Of a DNA stretch of 64,000 nucleotides, positions 1 through 10,247 are shown in pieces. Below the pieces are notes generated by a model. That model saw only the letters and a program-made list of their open reading frames with translations. It made no database searches and was not told the DNA's origin. The position numbers were made by a program, and so were the translations under genes. The stretch's first letter is position 1. Every line of letters begins with the position of its first letter. The stretch covers positions 62,001 through 126,000 of the forward strand of contig MBPM02000069.1 in NCBI GenBank assembly GCA_001695595.3. The letters are read 5' to 3'. Source of the DNA: Plasmopara viticola. Lineage: Eukaryota > Oomycota > Peronosporomycetes > Peronosporales > Peronosporaceae.

Positions 1-2116
1 ATAGTCCAACGTAAGCAAAACCTTCTTTAATTCTCTTGACATAAACACATTGATCTGCTCCGCAACTCTTAAAGCCATTCCTGATGAAGACACGATGTAT
101 TGTCTTGTTCCAGGCACTCGCTGCTTGCTTAAGTCCGTAAATAGCCTTGTTTAGTTGACATATGTTTCCTTGAGCATTGTCGACACCAAGCGGAACTTCC
201 ATAAAAACGTTGTCCGTCAACACGCTATTAAGAAAAGCCGTGTCGACGTCCAGCTGTTCCATTTGATAGCCACATTCAACACATACCGCGAGAATTATTC
301 GGATCGAATTCATGTTGGAAACCGGGGAATATGTCTCGCAAAAGTCAACGCCATACTTCTGCTTGAAACCTTTCGCGACTAGTCGTGCCTTGTATCGCAC
401 GATAGCGCCATTCTGATCACGCTTTTTGGCAAATACCCATCGTGATCCAATTGTGCGTCCAATCTCCCCTCGTGGCTGCAATGTCCACGTTTTATTCTCT
501 TCGTGAGAGCGAAGCTCAGCATCCATTGCTTCACGCCATTTCATTGCATCGTCGCTTGTCATTGCTTGAGCATAAGTAGTCGGTGAGTCCATATCATTGT
601 CAATATTCACAGCGTAGGCAAGAAAGGCTTCCGCAATTAGTCCATCTTCGTTAATCCTAGCACGCTTTGGAGTCGGTGGGCCCTCACTGCCTTCTGTTGA
701 CTCTCCACCATCGGAACCGTTTCTTAGAATTAGCACTGGCTCACGTCTTACTCGTGTTCGCTCCAATTCAGGCCGAAACACCAAACGATCTTCTTGTTGC
801 ACTTGGGAAGGTTGATGATACTCCGTTAGCTCAAGCCCGTTTCGTACAGGGCTCTCAGAAGGCATTAGCCGCTGTACAACTGCGCTTGGCGTACGATTTC
901 CATCCTCCATATTGACATCCTCGACTGTCTCTTCGACAGCTCCCATGGGATCGTCCGGAACTGACTGTCGATCCACTTGATGCTGAACATTGACTTCATC
1001 ACCATCCTTAACTACTTGAACAATTGTTTCCGGCTTAAGCTCTTGCGTGTCGTAGATGCCGCCCACCTCACGCTCATCCAACTTTACAGAGCGGGTCACT
1101 TTAATCTTGGCATTCTCCAAGTCAAACACGCGATAGCCCTTGACATTCTCTGCATAGCCAAGAAACATACACTTAAAACTCTTGGGTTCCAGTTTGGTCC
1201 GTTTCACATCGTCAATATGAGCGTAGCCTTGTGAACCAAATACGCGCAGGTGATCCATTCGAGGCTTCATTTTGAAAACTAGCTCATACGGCGTGGTGTC
1301 AGGATGGACCGTATTGCTGGAGCGATTAATTAAATAAACCGCTGTATTTACCGCTTCCGCCCACCATTCCGTCGATACGCTCTTGTAGTGTAACATGCTG
1401 CGGGCTCTCTTCATAATTGTCCTGTTCATACGCTCCGCTACTCCGTTCTGCTGCGGACTGTATGGGACGGAGCGCTGGTGTACAATGCCGTTCTTTTGAC
1501 ATATTCCTGTCATTTTCTTATTTACGAACTCGGTTCCGTTGTCGGATCGCAAGCATCTTAGTCGTGCACCCCACTGGTTTTCGTATAATGTCAGAAACTC
1601 CTTGAACTTGCCAGCCACTTCACTCTTGCTCTTGATCAGAAAAATTGCAACATATCGTGAAAAGTCATCCACAAACGTGAGAATGTATTTGGCACCACCC
1701 TTCGAGATAGTTCGCATTGGCCCCATGACATCTGTGTGAACACGCTCCAACACACGTGTCGTCTTTGTCATTGAACGAGACGGAAACACCGTGATCGTCT
1801 GCTTGCCCTTCAAACACCCGGCACACAATATTTCCACACTTTGCTTGATAATTGGGATACCATTAGTTAATCGCTGTGTCCTGATCAGCGCATCCTTGCT
1901 GGGGTGCCCCATGCGTGCATGCCAAAGCTCCCACTGATTGTCAGCCCCAGTATATTCAACGAGACATGCTTCTTCTTGCTCACAGTCAAGAAAATACGAC
2001 TTTCCAGCTTTTGTGCCCGACGCAATTGCTTGCTTCTTGTTCCAAATGACACATGACGAACGCGAGAATTCCACACTCATGCCACGCTCTGCCAACTTGC
2101 CAACTGACAGCAACCT
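1..2116 (-). pseudogene. copia pol: integrase and reverse transcriptase region, partial
   Basis: This continues the gag-protease frame after a single in-frame TGA and stays open to the window edge. I read in order: an HHCC-type zinc-binding segment of integrase (HARMGH, then CAGC), the DDE core with HTDVMGP, SDNGTEF and a Glu in NGVAERMNRT, a variable acidic linker, and the start of the copia reverse transcriptase (KARLVAKGF, DVDTAFLN, AIYGLKQ). The RNase H end and the 3' LTR are outside the window. The stop codon sits where an arginine codon CGA would fit the family, so one C-to-T change could explain it. Whether the stop is a fixed lesion or read through cannot be told here; copia elements normally make one Gag-Pol polyprotein. 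Confidence 0.85.
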
Positions 2117-3100
2117 TCAGTCGAGTCCGGGAATGTGCAGAACTTCAACCATGCGAATCCTCATTCCGTTCAAACCAGTCAATTTTACCGTGCCGACTCC
2201 TTTGACAAGCAACTTCTTCCCGTCTGCAATCGTAACTTCGATGCTAGCTTCTAGGCCCTTGTAATCAAACAAGTCCTTTCTGTGTGGGGTCATGTGGGAA
2301 GTTGCTCCACTATCAATCAGCCATCCTGATGACTTCCCTTTACCAACAGCAAACATCGTGTCGTCGCTGTTGAATCTTTTACCGGCCGGGCAGTTCCGCT
2401 TCATGTGTCCAAACTGGTCACAGTTGAAGCACTTGCCCTTGAATCCGCCGTTATTGCGTGGAGGACCACCCTTTCGTCCATTGTCCCGTCCACCTTTAAA
2501 TCTTCTAGCATTTCCATTTCCATTTACGCGAAACGCTTTCTCTGTAGCTTCTTTCCTCTGCAGCTTCTCCGACTCTTTGAGCAGCTTCTCCTTGACTTCT
2601 ATCAACGAAATGTCCCTTGCATTTTCCACAATCGACGAAATTAAGTCGTACTCCGAAGGTAGACTGCTGAGAAGTACCACCAGCTGGCGTGACTCATCAA
2701 TTTGCTCTCCTGTAGTCTGTAGTCCCACTACTAGCTCGTCAAAAGAGTCCAGATGCTCTGCCATGCTTGTTCCACTTTCCATCTTGAACTCATGTAGTCG
2801 ACGAGTCATCACAACACGATTGTGAAGCGTCGGGCGATTGTAGAGATCGCGGAGGGTTCCCCACGCCTCCATAGCACGCGTAGCCGACCGAATCTTGGTC
2901 TGGTGCTGGATCTCAACGCCTTGAGCAATGATGCCTAGCGCCTTGGCATCATTAACCAGCCACGCCTCCGTGACGTCCTTCTCTTCCTTGACGGCCATAA
3001 TGTGTCCCAGGAGACCCTTCCGCGCCAGGGTCATCCTCATGTTAAACTCCCAGTGGTAATAGTTACCACTTCCTAGGAGGACTTCGGTGCGCTTGTTCAT
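2117..3100 (-). CDS. copia Gag with CCHC zinc knuckle and start of aspartic protease
   Basis: The 327-residue open frame starts 42 bp inside the LTR edge. Residues 1-190 form the helical copia Gag domain. Basic, Gly/Asn-rich residues 191-222 lead into one zinc knuckle at 224-237 (CFNCDQFGHMKRNC, C-X2-C-X4-H-X4-C), which binds the element RNA. The protease active site DSGA is at 263-266. The frame stops at a TGA shortly after the protease, although the family continues without a break into integrase. Gag would form the virus-like particle in the cytoplasm. The start is the first ATG after the LTR and gives the usual copia Gag beginning. Confidence 0.9.
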   Translation of the reverse strand: MNKRTEVLLGSGNYYHWEFNMRMTLARKGLLGHIMAVKEEKDVTEAWLVNDAKALGIIAQGVEIQHQTKIRSATRAMEAWGTLRDLYNRPTLHNRVVMTRRLHEFKMESGTSMAEHLDSFDELVVGLQTTGEQIDESRQLVVLLSSLPSEYDLISSIVENARDISLIEVKEKLLKESEKLQRKEATEKAFRVNGNGNARRFKGGRDNGRKGGPPRNNGGFKGKCFNCDQFGHMKRNCPAGKRFNSDDTMFAVGKGKSSGWLIDSGATSHMTPHRKDLFDYKGLEASIEVTIADGKKLLVKGVGTVKLTGLNGMRIRMVEVLHIPGLD

Positions 3101-3142
3101 ATTGGGCGAGAACGTTGCTTGAGCTTGTTGCGGCGGTTAACC

Positions 3143-3288
3143 TGTTGAGAAGAAAGTAAAAACCGAAGTGAATATATTTATCCTGACCAATGAACGGCTA
3201 CCATATGTAATTACTAATTGTGACGTACTTGTAATTACTGTGAAGCCATCCACCTGTTCAACATGCATTCAGCGGTGTAATGTTAACA
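3143..3288 (-). repeat. 5' LTR of the copia element
   Basis: On the minus strand this 146-bp segment begins TGTTAACA and ends CTCAACA, so it has the TG...CA ends expected of an LTR. The outer end is fixed by comparison with the insertion-free copy near 28495. The inner end is placed at the TG..CA boundary 42 bp before the gag start and is inferred, because the 3' LTR is not in the window. It contains an AT-rich stretch (ATAAATATATT) that may serve as promoter. No clear tRNA primer-binding site was recognised after it. Confidence 0.75.
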
Positions 3289-4467
3289 GCTCCAATCAGT
3301 TAAATTGTCAAAGGCACAACATCTGTCGTGTCGATGGTGGGCCATGTTAAACGTACGCCTATTGATCTTACTAATCCCCAAATAGAATCTGTTTTTTAAA
3401 GAGTGTTTTTTGGCAATCTCTACAAAGAGCCAAATGATATTCAAAAGCTTAGCAATCGCCATATTTGAGTTTCTTGGACGCACTCAGCTTGGAAAAGGTT
3501 GGGGTGACGCCCTCCTTCCAAGCGCGGGGGCTAAATGCTCGCGCGCTTCGGGCAGGTGCTCTCGGGCATCTGCAGGTCTCTAATGCGTCTCACCCTCGAC
3601 GCGACGGTCTCCACCACCGGGCGCCACCTGGGCTCTTACCAAGTCAGAGCTGAACAAACTAATGGAAGACCCTCACGACCTCGGTGCTGGCTGCACTGCC
3701 CGCCGAACGAGACCCGACGTATGCGGACACCACTCTATGCGTGGACTAGCCAGACTGAGCCTAGCACGTGCATAACTTGGCAACGCGATAACGTAATACA
3801 ATACAATATAATACAATTCGCTACTAATTTGAGGGTTCACGTTATTTTAGCAAAATGGCTTTTTTTTTAAGCTCTTGCGTTTTCTCACTAAGTAACGGCA
3901 TTTAAATGCATGTCGTGCACAGAAGGCCACTCTGTTCCTCTGTTCCTGCTTCATATAGACCAAAGATGAACGTAGATGCAGTTTCTCTTTCAGGAGTATT
4001 TCCAAAGTTCTCTTTTCTTGCAATGCAAGCCGCAGCAGGCATAGATAGATATGAGCAATTTCAAATGAAGACTACTTTTCTGTGTCTACAAACCACACGG
4101 TTCACCCACCTTTTGATCAAAAAGCTGCCACTCGCACGCACGCAGAATTAGATTTTAAAGTTATCCGTCTGACATCCGCCTAGACTCTCTCACGTTGCCA
4201 TCAATTTCCAGTTTGCGGCTTCGATGGCATCGTTTGCTTTGGCTTTTTCAATGCACAATTGCAGTTTGCTGCGCTCAGTGACGCGCTGACCTAAAAGTTC
4301 TATAAGATTTAAGCATCGGGAACGTTCGTCCAGTGGTCTAGTCAGTGGAAAGCTTGTGCGAAGGTGCGAAGCGACTGGGGGGCATCTTTCGGAGATGGCA
4401 CGGCAGGGTTACTGGGCTCATTGCTTTCCACGTGGAGAGAAACACATAAGATCACGCAAGGCAACGA

Positions 4468-4860
4468 GGTACCAGCTACGCTTCTTTGTGAATCCAAAAT
4501 GCTGTTGCAATCGCTTAAAGTGTTGAAGAAACTTATTGTATATATATGGAAACAAACGCAAATGTTGCACCATTAGCAATGACAGTCACTACTTACTAAG
4601 TCGAGATGAGTGAGATGAAGACGACGCAGTCGTACGATTTCATTCATTGTTCGAATTAAAAGGCATAATTTCGTACCTGCTGTGCATGGAGAATTTCATT
4701 CGCGTCGTATGGAATTGGTTCTAACAGTTTTCAAGATGCTTAATGTAGACTAAACTATTGTAGTGGCATGAAGATTAAGTATCGAGCTAAGGAACGTCCA
4801 GACGTGCTGCAAGGCCGTCCATAGTGTTATTTGAAATCTTGACACATTCGACGGTGGTGA
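4468..4860 (+). repeat. relic module copy 1 (unknown coding-like repeat), interrupted
   Basis: The segment beginning GAGGTACCAGCTACGCTTCT and the later piece with TGAAGATTAAGTATCGAGC align by eye with the plus-strand copy at 17870-18250 and with minus-strand copies at 7205-7640, 15590-16050, 20740-21150, 23180-23640 and 26270-26730. In this copy about 145 bp (4536-4680) interrupt the shared sequence. In reading direction the copies share coding-like words such as ESKM, LQSLK and NERRT and a common stop, but none has an intact frame. The original gene is not recognised. Confidence 0.55.
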
Positions 4861-4945
4861 AAAAGGATACGAAGGTTGACTTCGGCCGAGTCCCCAGGCT
4901 CAGGGCATTCATGACATTCACGACTGGAGACAGCAAATACGTGAA

Positions 4946-4985
4946 AGGTCCATTTCGAGAGTACCGTTCATCTCGAAATGGACCT
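4946..4985. repeat. perfect 15-bp inverted repeat (hairpin)
   Basis: Arms AGGTCCATTTCGAGA (4946-4960) and TCTCGAAATGGACCT (4971-4985) are exact reverse complements separated by 10 bases. It is not next to a recognised gene end. It could be a transposon footprint or a protein-binding palindrome; role unknown. Confidence 0.8.
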
Positions 4986-5413
4986 GTCACGAACGCAAAA
5001 AATCCATTGAAAGACTCACCTGGTACGTATGGTATGCTGACACGATGCGCTATATGAAGGTAGCATGCCCTGTCAAAAGAACAATGACGTCGCCCAAAGT
5101 TTAATAACTACCTCATAACACACTGAAAGTTTAACGCCTCTAAGGGCGCGTGTAAGCTTTTTGGCCTTGTCTTTATTCACACAATGGTGTCCCTGGTCGA
5201 TTGCGCGCTTCATTACGTCTGATCGCAACAAGCACACTGCACTGTCTTTTGAGTCTTTTAAAGTCCCTAGTGACTCTGTTGATAAGACATTCGTGTGAGA
5301 GCCAGCGAACGGACAGCCGCAAAAGCTGTGAGGCGACAACATTAAAGGAACGCTTTTACTTTTCAGGACCAATCAGATTAGAATATCCATTCCGGACAAC
5401 CCACAGTAAGTGT

Positions 5414-5495
5414 GCGCAAAAACAATCCGTACCTGTGTGTAATCTCGACGCTGGTTCCTGCTTACTGCGTGGACGTGAAGCATTCCATCATTTGC
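5414..5495 (+). promoter_or_regulatory. effector-type promoter: upstream element, Inr and FPR of the 5537 gene
   Basis: GCGCAAAAACAATCCGTACC (from 5414) is the upstream element shared by most members of the cluster. GCATTCC at 5480-5486 is close to the oomycete initiator YCAYTYY, and CATTTGC at 5489-5495 fits the flanking promoter region MWTTTNC exactly. The presumed start site (A at 5482) lies 55 nt before the ATG, the same as in the 8614, 19625 and 25282 genes. Confidence 0.65.
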
Positions 5496-5536
5496 ATCAC
5501 ACGTCAACAAACGCTGCAAACTCGCCAAGATCATCG

Positions 5537-5968
5537 ATGCGTTTATCTACGATTTTGTTCGGGCTCGCAGCAGCCATGCTCGCAGTGAATGGATTGTCGA
5601 CGGCACTCGTCAGCGACGGAAGTGACAAGGACACGGAGGAGAAGCTTCAATTGTTGCGGTCCGGCTCAGTCGAGCACGAAAATGAGGAAGAGAGACTTGG
5701 ATTTAGACTGTTTCCTAGATTTCGTACATCGAGTGCAGAGAAGGCCAAGGCGCTTATACTAAAAGAAGTGGACAAATCACTCGACAGAACAGCAGCTTTT
5801 GCATTGAGTCGAAACATTAATAGTCGGAATAGGCATGAAGCATTTCGATGGATTGAGAAAAATGACATGGATTTGGAGGGCGCATTCAAATTTATGCAGG
5901 ACAATGGCGTTAAGTTAACGGATCAAACGAAAGAATTCATCAGGAAAGACTGGCGTGGTACTACGTAA
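5537..5968 (+). CDS. secreted RXLR-type effector paralogue A (QLLR variant)
   Basis: This 143-residue protein is predicted to be secreted and, as known for the class, to act inside plant cells. Residues 1-20 are a signal peptide (MRLSTILFGL start). QLLR at 38-41 stands where the family has RLLR, and EER at 51-53 completes the dEER motif. The remaining 90 residues are helical and charged, with a conserved terminal block around LEGAFKF resembling the Y half of WY folds. An upstream in-frame ATG at 5201 is rejected because the signal peptide and promoter fix the start at 5537. QXLR in place of RXLR is known in some downy mildew effectors. Promoter and 3' flank match the other cluster members. 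Host target unknown. Confidence 0.88.
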   Translation: MRLSTILFGLAAAMLAVNGLSTALVSDGSDKDTEEKLQLLRSGSVEHENEEERLGFRLFPRFRTSSAEKAKALILKEVDKSLDRTAAFALSRNINSRNRHEAFRWIEKNDMDLEGAFKFMQDNGVKLTDQTKEFIRKDWRGTT

Positions 5969-8498
5969 GAGTATGTTATTATCTGAACCCGTGCTGGCTC
6001 TATAGTTTCGGCGCCTCGACAATTGACCTAAGTATTAGTTCATTGTGAGCTTTAATATACTGGTGGCAGTCTGTAAAATTCCATGCTTTGTGATTTTGTT
6101 CCCGCTTTGTCTTTTGTCGCCGTCTCACCTCTTGCTACAAATTCTTTAGCCCCACGAGAAGATCTCGAATCAACTTACCATCCTAGCGAGCATTCAACTG
6201 CAATGCTAATGGTCTGAGTCTCAATTGACATTTTGGCTGGCCAAATGAGAGCAACACAGTGACCACTTTCAAAGAGGGCGCGCAAACGATGAAGCACCAG
6301 GTGTGTGCATGATGTTGTATCCGCTCACTGCGAGAATGTCATGTTTCAGCACTAGTGGCCCATGTTAAACCTTTTTAGATGCATGTGTCCCCCCCTCCCA
6401 AAAGTGTTCTCTTTGTCTATGGCAATGACAACGATGAAAAAATTAACCAAACGGTTATGCGGATCAGGCTCTGCTTTCAATGTCGCTTACCTCTTTTTAA
6501 ATGACGTGGAGGTGTTGCTACTCTATACTAGAGCCAAAGGTGAATGAAACCACACGCCCCACTATATTTAATCAGCGATCCATAAAGAAGAGGTAAGGAT
6601 AATCAGTTGAAAGAAGTGCACTTAATTCGCGGACGCTTTGAAGGAAGGCTCTAGAGAATGGTCTTCATCGACCATCTCACCTTCCTTCATGTTTCCGCAA
6701 ACGACAACCATCCACAAACCACACGCTTCTTTCAGTAACCAAAATGCAAATCCAATGCACACAGAGATCGACACAAAATGGTGGTTATCCGACCCCTGCA
6801 GTCATGCGTGTGGCACTCGCCAAGTCCACCACGTCGTAGACGCGGCGGGGCAAATTTGCCAAACCAAATTTCAGACACAAGCTGATAGCCGTGACATCTT
6901 AGTAGCTGTCAACGTCAAGCAGCTAGCTCTACTTACGCTGCCATCAAATTTAGAGCATGCGGCTTCGATGACATCTTTTGCTTTGGCTTTTCTGAAAGAC
7001 AAGAGAACCGCAATTCGTGCCGCACTGACTCTTACCTTAAAACAATCAGCATCGAGAACGCACGTCCAGTAGTCAAAGCTTTGTTCTTTTGAAAGGAGCT
7101 TCGATGAGGTGAAAAGCATACCTTGGAGATGGCATTGTCTTTTTTTTTGTCCATTTGACAGCCATTGCCAATCCCACGTGGCATCGATCGTACAGAGTCA
7201 TCCTCGTACTTTAAAAGAACACGATGACGCGTAAATTAGCATAGTGACTGATGGGTTCAAGCTTCTCGTCATCGTCGATCGATGCTTTAACGTTGGCATA
7301 GTACCGCACAAACTCGTTTACATTAAATCTCACCATCCATTCAACCACCTTCAACGGTGTCTGAGAACCCAAAAACTCTTTTTCCACGGTCTCACGGTCT
7401 TGCAGCACTCGTGAGCTTGTTACTCGATCTTCATGTCACAACAATATTTTCATCTGCATCAAGCATCCAGAAAGCCGCAAGAACGGATTGTGTGCGACGC
7501 TCGTTCAGTTTTACACGCACAGCCATGAGTCTCGTAAATACCTCTCAGCAATTGCAACTTTATTTTCCATCCTCGGCGAAGCGTAGCCGGCAACCTGTTG
7601 CCGCGACTAATCTCAAAGTGTTCCTCCACGAGCACTCCTAGGATTTGCGCACAGGATTCGAAAATATTAAAGCTATTTGCGCGAAGCTATAAGCCGTAAA
7701 AATGATATTTAAAAAACAAATAGCTGTTTCAACTGCTGAGTTGATCATTTCACCTATGCCAATGAGACATTAGGTATTCGTTCAGGCCTCCCCGGTGACC
7801 GTAGTCAAGGACCTCAAGGAGTCTTTGCGTGACTGCAAGAAGGTTTCAATTAAAAAGCACACTGGGTAGCACGAGCGCTGGACAGCACGCCCTCTTGCTA
7901 ATACGGTCGAGGAGATCCTGGGCTCGGCTTTTCGCTTGCAATTATAAGGGGGGGGGGACGACTACAAGTGACTCTTGTGTGTACCTTGCACTGGTTATGT
8001 AATCACATCGCTGGTGTGAGTTCTGGATCGTGCGATGTAAACAAACCAACGCAACAGTTGCATTTGCGGCGACGAAAGCTCAAGCGCTATGAACTCAAGC
8101 GTGATCAGCATAAAAAACGAAAAGTAGGGCGAAGCCCAAATTGAGGATCTATTTAAGCTTCGTGCCTTACAAATATTAATACTTGGAAAACTTGTCTACG
8201 CCAACAAGTATAGAATCCAATCTATCGTCCATGCAAAAGATTTACTGGAACACTTGTCCAATACCTTGCGCTGTATTTGCTTAAAGAAGGTAGCATTTCA
8301 TGCCTCTTTAGCGGAGTGTTTTTTAGCAATTCCTACATAAAAGCCAAATGATATTCAAAAAGCTTAGCAATCGCCATATATGAGTTTCTTGGACGCACTC
8401 ACAATCTCGTTTGTGCCCCACAGTCTGTTGTGAGATCGGTGTGAGTATCAGCCACTAGACCAATCACATTAGGGTATTCCCTCTGCAAAAACTTAAAT
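5969..8498. other. spacer between effector genes A and B, with relic modules
   Basis: Bases 6000-6190 hold the 3' flank shared by cluster members (TTTAATATACT then a CAGTCTGTAA word). Bases 6780-7130 resemble 17500-17720 (a CTGCAGYCATKCGTGTG word, then similar sequence). Bases 7205-7640 are a relic module. A G10-type run lies near 7948-7958. Bases 8310-8400 repeat 3400-3485. No intact gene was recognised. Confidence 0.55.
7205..7640 (-). repeat. relic module copy 2
   Basis: On the minus strand this copy shows the shared words (a His/Asn-Glu-Arg stretch, then FVRYYANVKASIDDDEK), but the frame shifts and stops several times. A 65-residue piece at 7211-7408 remains open. It matches the other copies listed for this module by sequence and order. 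It is not similar to the neighbouring effectors, so it is a separate duplicated component of the same segments. Confidence 0.55.
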
Positions 8499-8572
8499 GC
8501 GCAAAAACAATTCGTACATGGGTGTCGAGTTCCTGCCTAGCACCGCGTGAATTTTATCATTTCAGAAATTGC
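8499..8572 (+). promoter_or_regulatory. effector-type promoter of the 8614 gene
   Basis: The upstream element GCGCAAAAACAATTCGTAC starts at 8499. The initiator TCATTTC at 8557-8563 fits YCAYTYY. AAATTGC at 8566-8572 is an imperfect FPR. The presumed start A (8559) is 55 nt before the ATG. Confidence 0.65.
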
Positions 8573-8613
8573 ATCAAACATTGTCAGACTCTGCGCATTT
8601 GCCAAGATTATCA

Positions 8614-9030
8614 ATGCGTTCATCTACAATTCTGTTCGTGCTTGGAGTAGCCATGGTCGCAGTAAATGGTGTTACGACTGCACTCATTAGCGATGGGACT
8701 GGCAAGGGCACGCAGGGGAAGCATCGATTGTTGCGGTCAAACTCAGGGAAGCACAAAACCGATGAAGAGAGATTAAAGCTATCAGCTCGGATCTATGGAA
8801 CGAAGGCATACAAGAAAAGACAAGTTCGCAATCGCGAGAGCGCTCGAAAATTTCAGAAAGCTCTTCTAAACATGGCTGACGGCAACGATATAGCTCGACT
8901 TTTGAAAAAACGTAACACCACTTTGAAGGGATTGTTTGCTTTGCTGGCAAGAAATAAGGCAGGCCTTCCAAAGGAAGCTAAAAACCACATCACGACCGTG
9001 TACAATACACGCCGTGGCGGTGTTTTGTAG
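8614..9030 (+). CDS. secreted RXLR effector paralogue B
   Basis: The 138-residue product has a signal peptide at residues 1-20 or so (MRSSTILFVL, cut likely in AVNGVTTA), a canonical RLLR at 38-41 and DEER at 50-53. The effector domain is Lys/Arg-rich and helical with LKGLFALL near the end, aligned with LEGAFKF of paralogue A. An ATG at 8569 is in frame but lies only 10 nt downstream of the presumed start site, so 8614 is chosen, matching all other members. The class is delivered into host cells; the target is unknown. The 3' flank (AGGCACCGAGC at about 9088) is shared with the 10247 and 20074 gene ends. Confidence 0.92.
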   Translation: MRSSTILFVLGVAMVAVNGVTTALISDGTGKGTQGKHRLLRSNSGKHKTDEERLKLSARIYGTKAYKKRQVRNRESARKFQKALLNMADGNDIARLLKKRNTTLKGLFALLARNKAGLPKEAKNHITTVYNTRRGGVL

Positions 9031-9713
9031 GGCTCTAAAGTGTCGGCGCTAGTAGCACAGACAAACCTTAAGTATCGCTTCTTCACAAGGCACCGAGCCC
9101 TGATATACCATCAGTTGGCAGTCTGTAATACTAGATGCTTTTTTGTACTGATCCCGATCCATCTTCTACATAGCACTTAAGCTTTCGTTGCCGCATCACC
9201 CTCTGCTTCCACGTCTTCAGCTCCACGATACGTTCTCGAAGGAGCGTTGACGTTTGACATTCGAAGACGGTAGCATTTGATGCCACGTCTTAAGAGCAAA
9301 CATGACGTCTAAAGGCTCGTTGTTACCGTTGACGCACTGACTACTTTGCAAGAAAAACAACTGTCATCCGAGACCAAACGCCATTTGGAAGCTTCATCAC
9401 GCTCAGCAATCGCCTTTTTGTGCTCCTGTGAGCTATTTGACCTTGTTTGCGTCCAACACGAAAATGCACGGAGGTGCACATGATCAATTTCGCGCTCCAT
9501 TGAAATTGATTGCACTAGTCACAATTTCTTTCGGGCCTCACAAAGTCTCCGATGACGGTGATATTAGGACGCACTGGTCATTGATATGTGAGTCAGCCAA
9601 CGGGCAGAAGACCGTAAGCTGGTCGGAAATGTTAAAGGTACGACGTCTATTCTCCAGATCATAATCTCCGTTCCGATTTGAATACGTGTTCACAGAAGTT
9701 TTGTTTTTTATTT

Positions 9714-9801
9714 GCACAAAAACAATTCATACCTGTGTTTGGTATAGGCGCTGGCTACTGCCTCGCGCCGCGTGGATGATTACCATTTTTTAACAACTTG
9801 C
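9714..9801 (+). promoter_or_regulatory. effector-type promoter of the 9843 gene
   Basis: The upstream element GCACAAAAACAATTCATACC starts at 9714. CCATTTT at 9783-9789 fits the oomycete initiator and AACTTGC (9795-9801) is an imperfect FPR. The presumed start A (9785) is 58 nt from the ATG. Confidence 0.6.
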
Positions 9802-9842
9802 ACCACACGTTGCCAAACTCTGCAATCTCGCCACGATTATCG

Positions 9843-10247
9843 ATGCATTCGTCTACGATTCTGTTCGTGCTTGATGCAGCCATACTTGCAGTAAACGGTG
9901 TCACGACGGCACTCATGAACGATGGGATTGACAAGGGCACGCAGGAGACGCTTCAATTGTTGCGGTCAAGCTCAATGAAGCACGAAACCGGTGAAAAGAG
10001 AGGAATACTAACAGCTTGGTGGATTGCGTACAAGCAGAGAAAACGAGAAAAGTCCGAGCTAGCTGAAAAGTATTATCATATTTTGGTGCACCCAGAAACT
10101 CGAGACGAAATGTTTAAAAAGTTGGACGCTAAGAAAGAAGCTTTGGAATCAGCATTTAAATTCATCGCGACGAATTATCGCGGTCTTTCCGGTTATACCA
10201 AATCACGCATCAAGGAAGAATACAGGGCATACCGGAATAAAAACTAA
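9843..10247 (+). CDS. secreted RXLR-type effector paralogue C (QLLR, EKR variant)
   Basis: The 134-residue product carries the family signal peptide (MHSSTILFVL), QLLR at 38-41 and EKR at 51-53 in place of EER. Both translocation motifs are therefore altered relative to its twin D (RLLR, EER). The effector domain is close to that of D: a Lys/Arg-rich segment with YKQRKRE, then LESAFKF and a YTKSRIKEEY end. An in-frame ATG at 9798 lies near the presumed start site and is not used here. It sits in the left arm of an inverted duplication whose right arm carries D. The changed motifs could mean relaxed selection or a tolerated variant. Confidence 0.88.
   Translation: MHSSTILFVLDAAILAVNGVTTALMNDGIDKGTQETLQLLRSSSMKHETGEKRGILTAWWIAYKQRKREKSELAEKYYHILVHPETRDEMFKKLDAKKEALESAFKFIATNYRGLSGYTKSRIKEEYRAYRNKN

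Larger units (their letters stand above)
1..3288 (-). mobile_element. Ty1/copia LTR retrotransposon, 5' part, truncated by the window edge
   Basis: Read on the minus strand the element runs from its 5' LTR (3143-3288) through gag and protease (2117-3100) into integrase and reverse transcriptase (1-2116). The order protease, integrase, reverse transcriptase is diagnostic of Ty1/copia. The outer LTR boundary is supported by an uninterrupted copy of the flanking sequence at about 28405-28500, where the same DNA continues without the element. The bases next to the LTR (3289-3293, GCTCC) would be one half of the target-site duplication; the other half lies outside the window. The frame is open except for one stop, so the insertion is young or recently inactivated. 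Confidence 0.93.
3289..5413. other. repeat-rich spacer with decayed sequence, no gene supported
   Basis: Bases 3289-3360 and about 3400-3485 match other places in the window: the first near 28405-28500, the second near 8310-8400 upstream of another effector gene. Bases 4468-4535 and 4681-4860 are two pieces of the relic module that recurs at 17870-18250, split here by about 145 unrelated bases. A perfect hairpin lies at 4946-4985. Open frames here are short and not family-like. Confidence 0.6.

Noticed and set aside
4330..4400. tRNA-like words near GTCCAGTGGTCTAG
   Set aside because: No cloverleaf could be folded, and the same words recur in relic repeats (about 7070).
5201..5536. upstream in-frame extension of effector A (255-residue version)
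   Set aside because: It would bury the signal peptide and cross the promoter; all paralogues start at the signal peptide Met.
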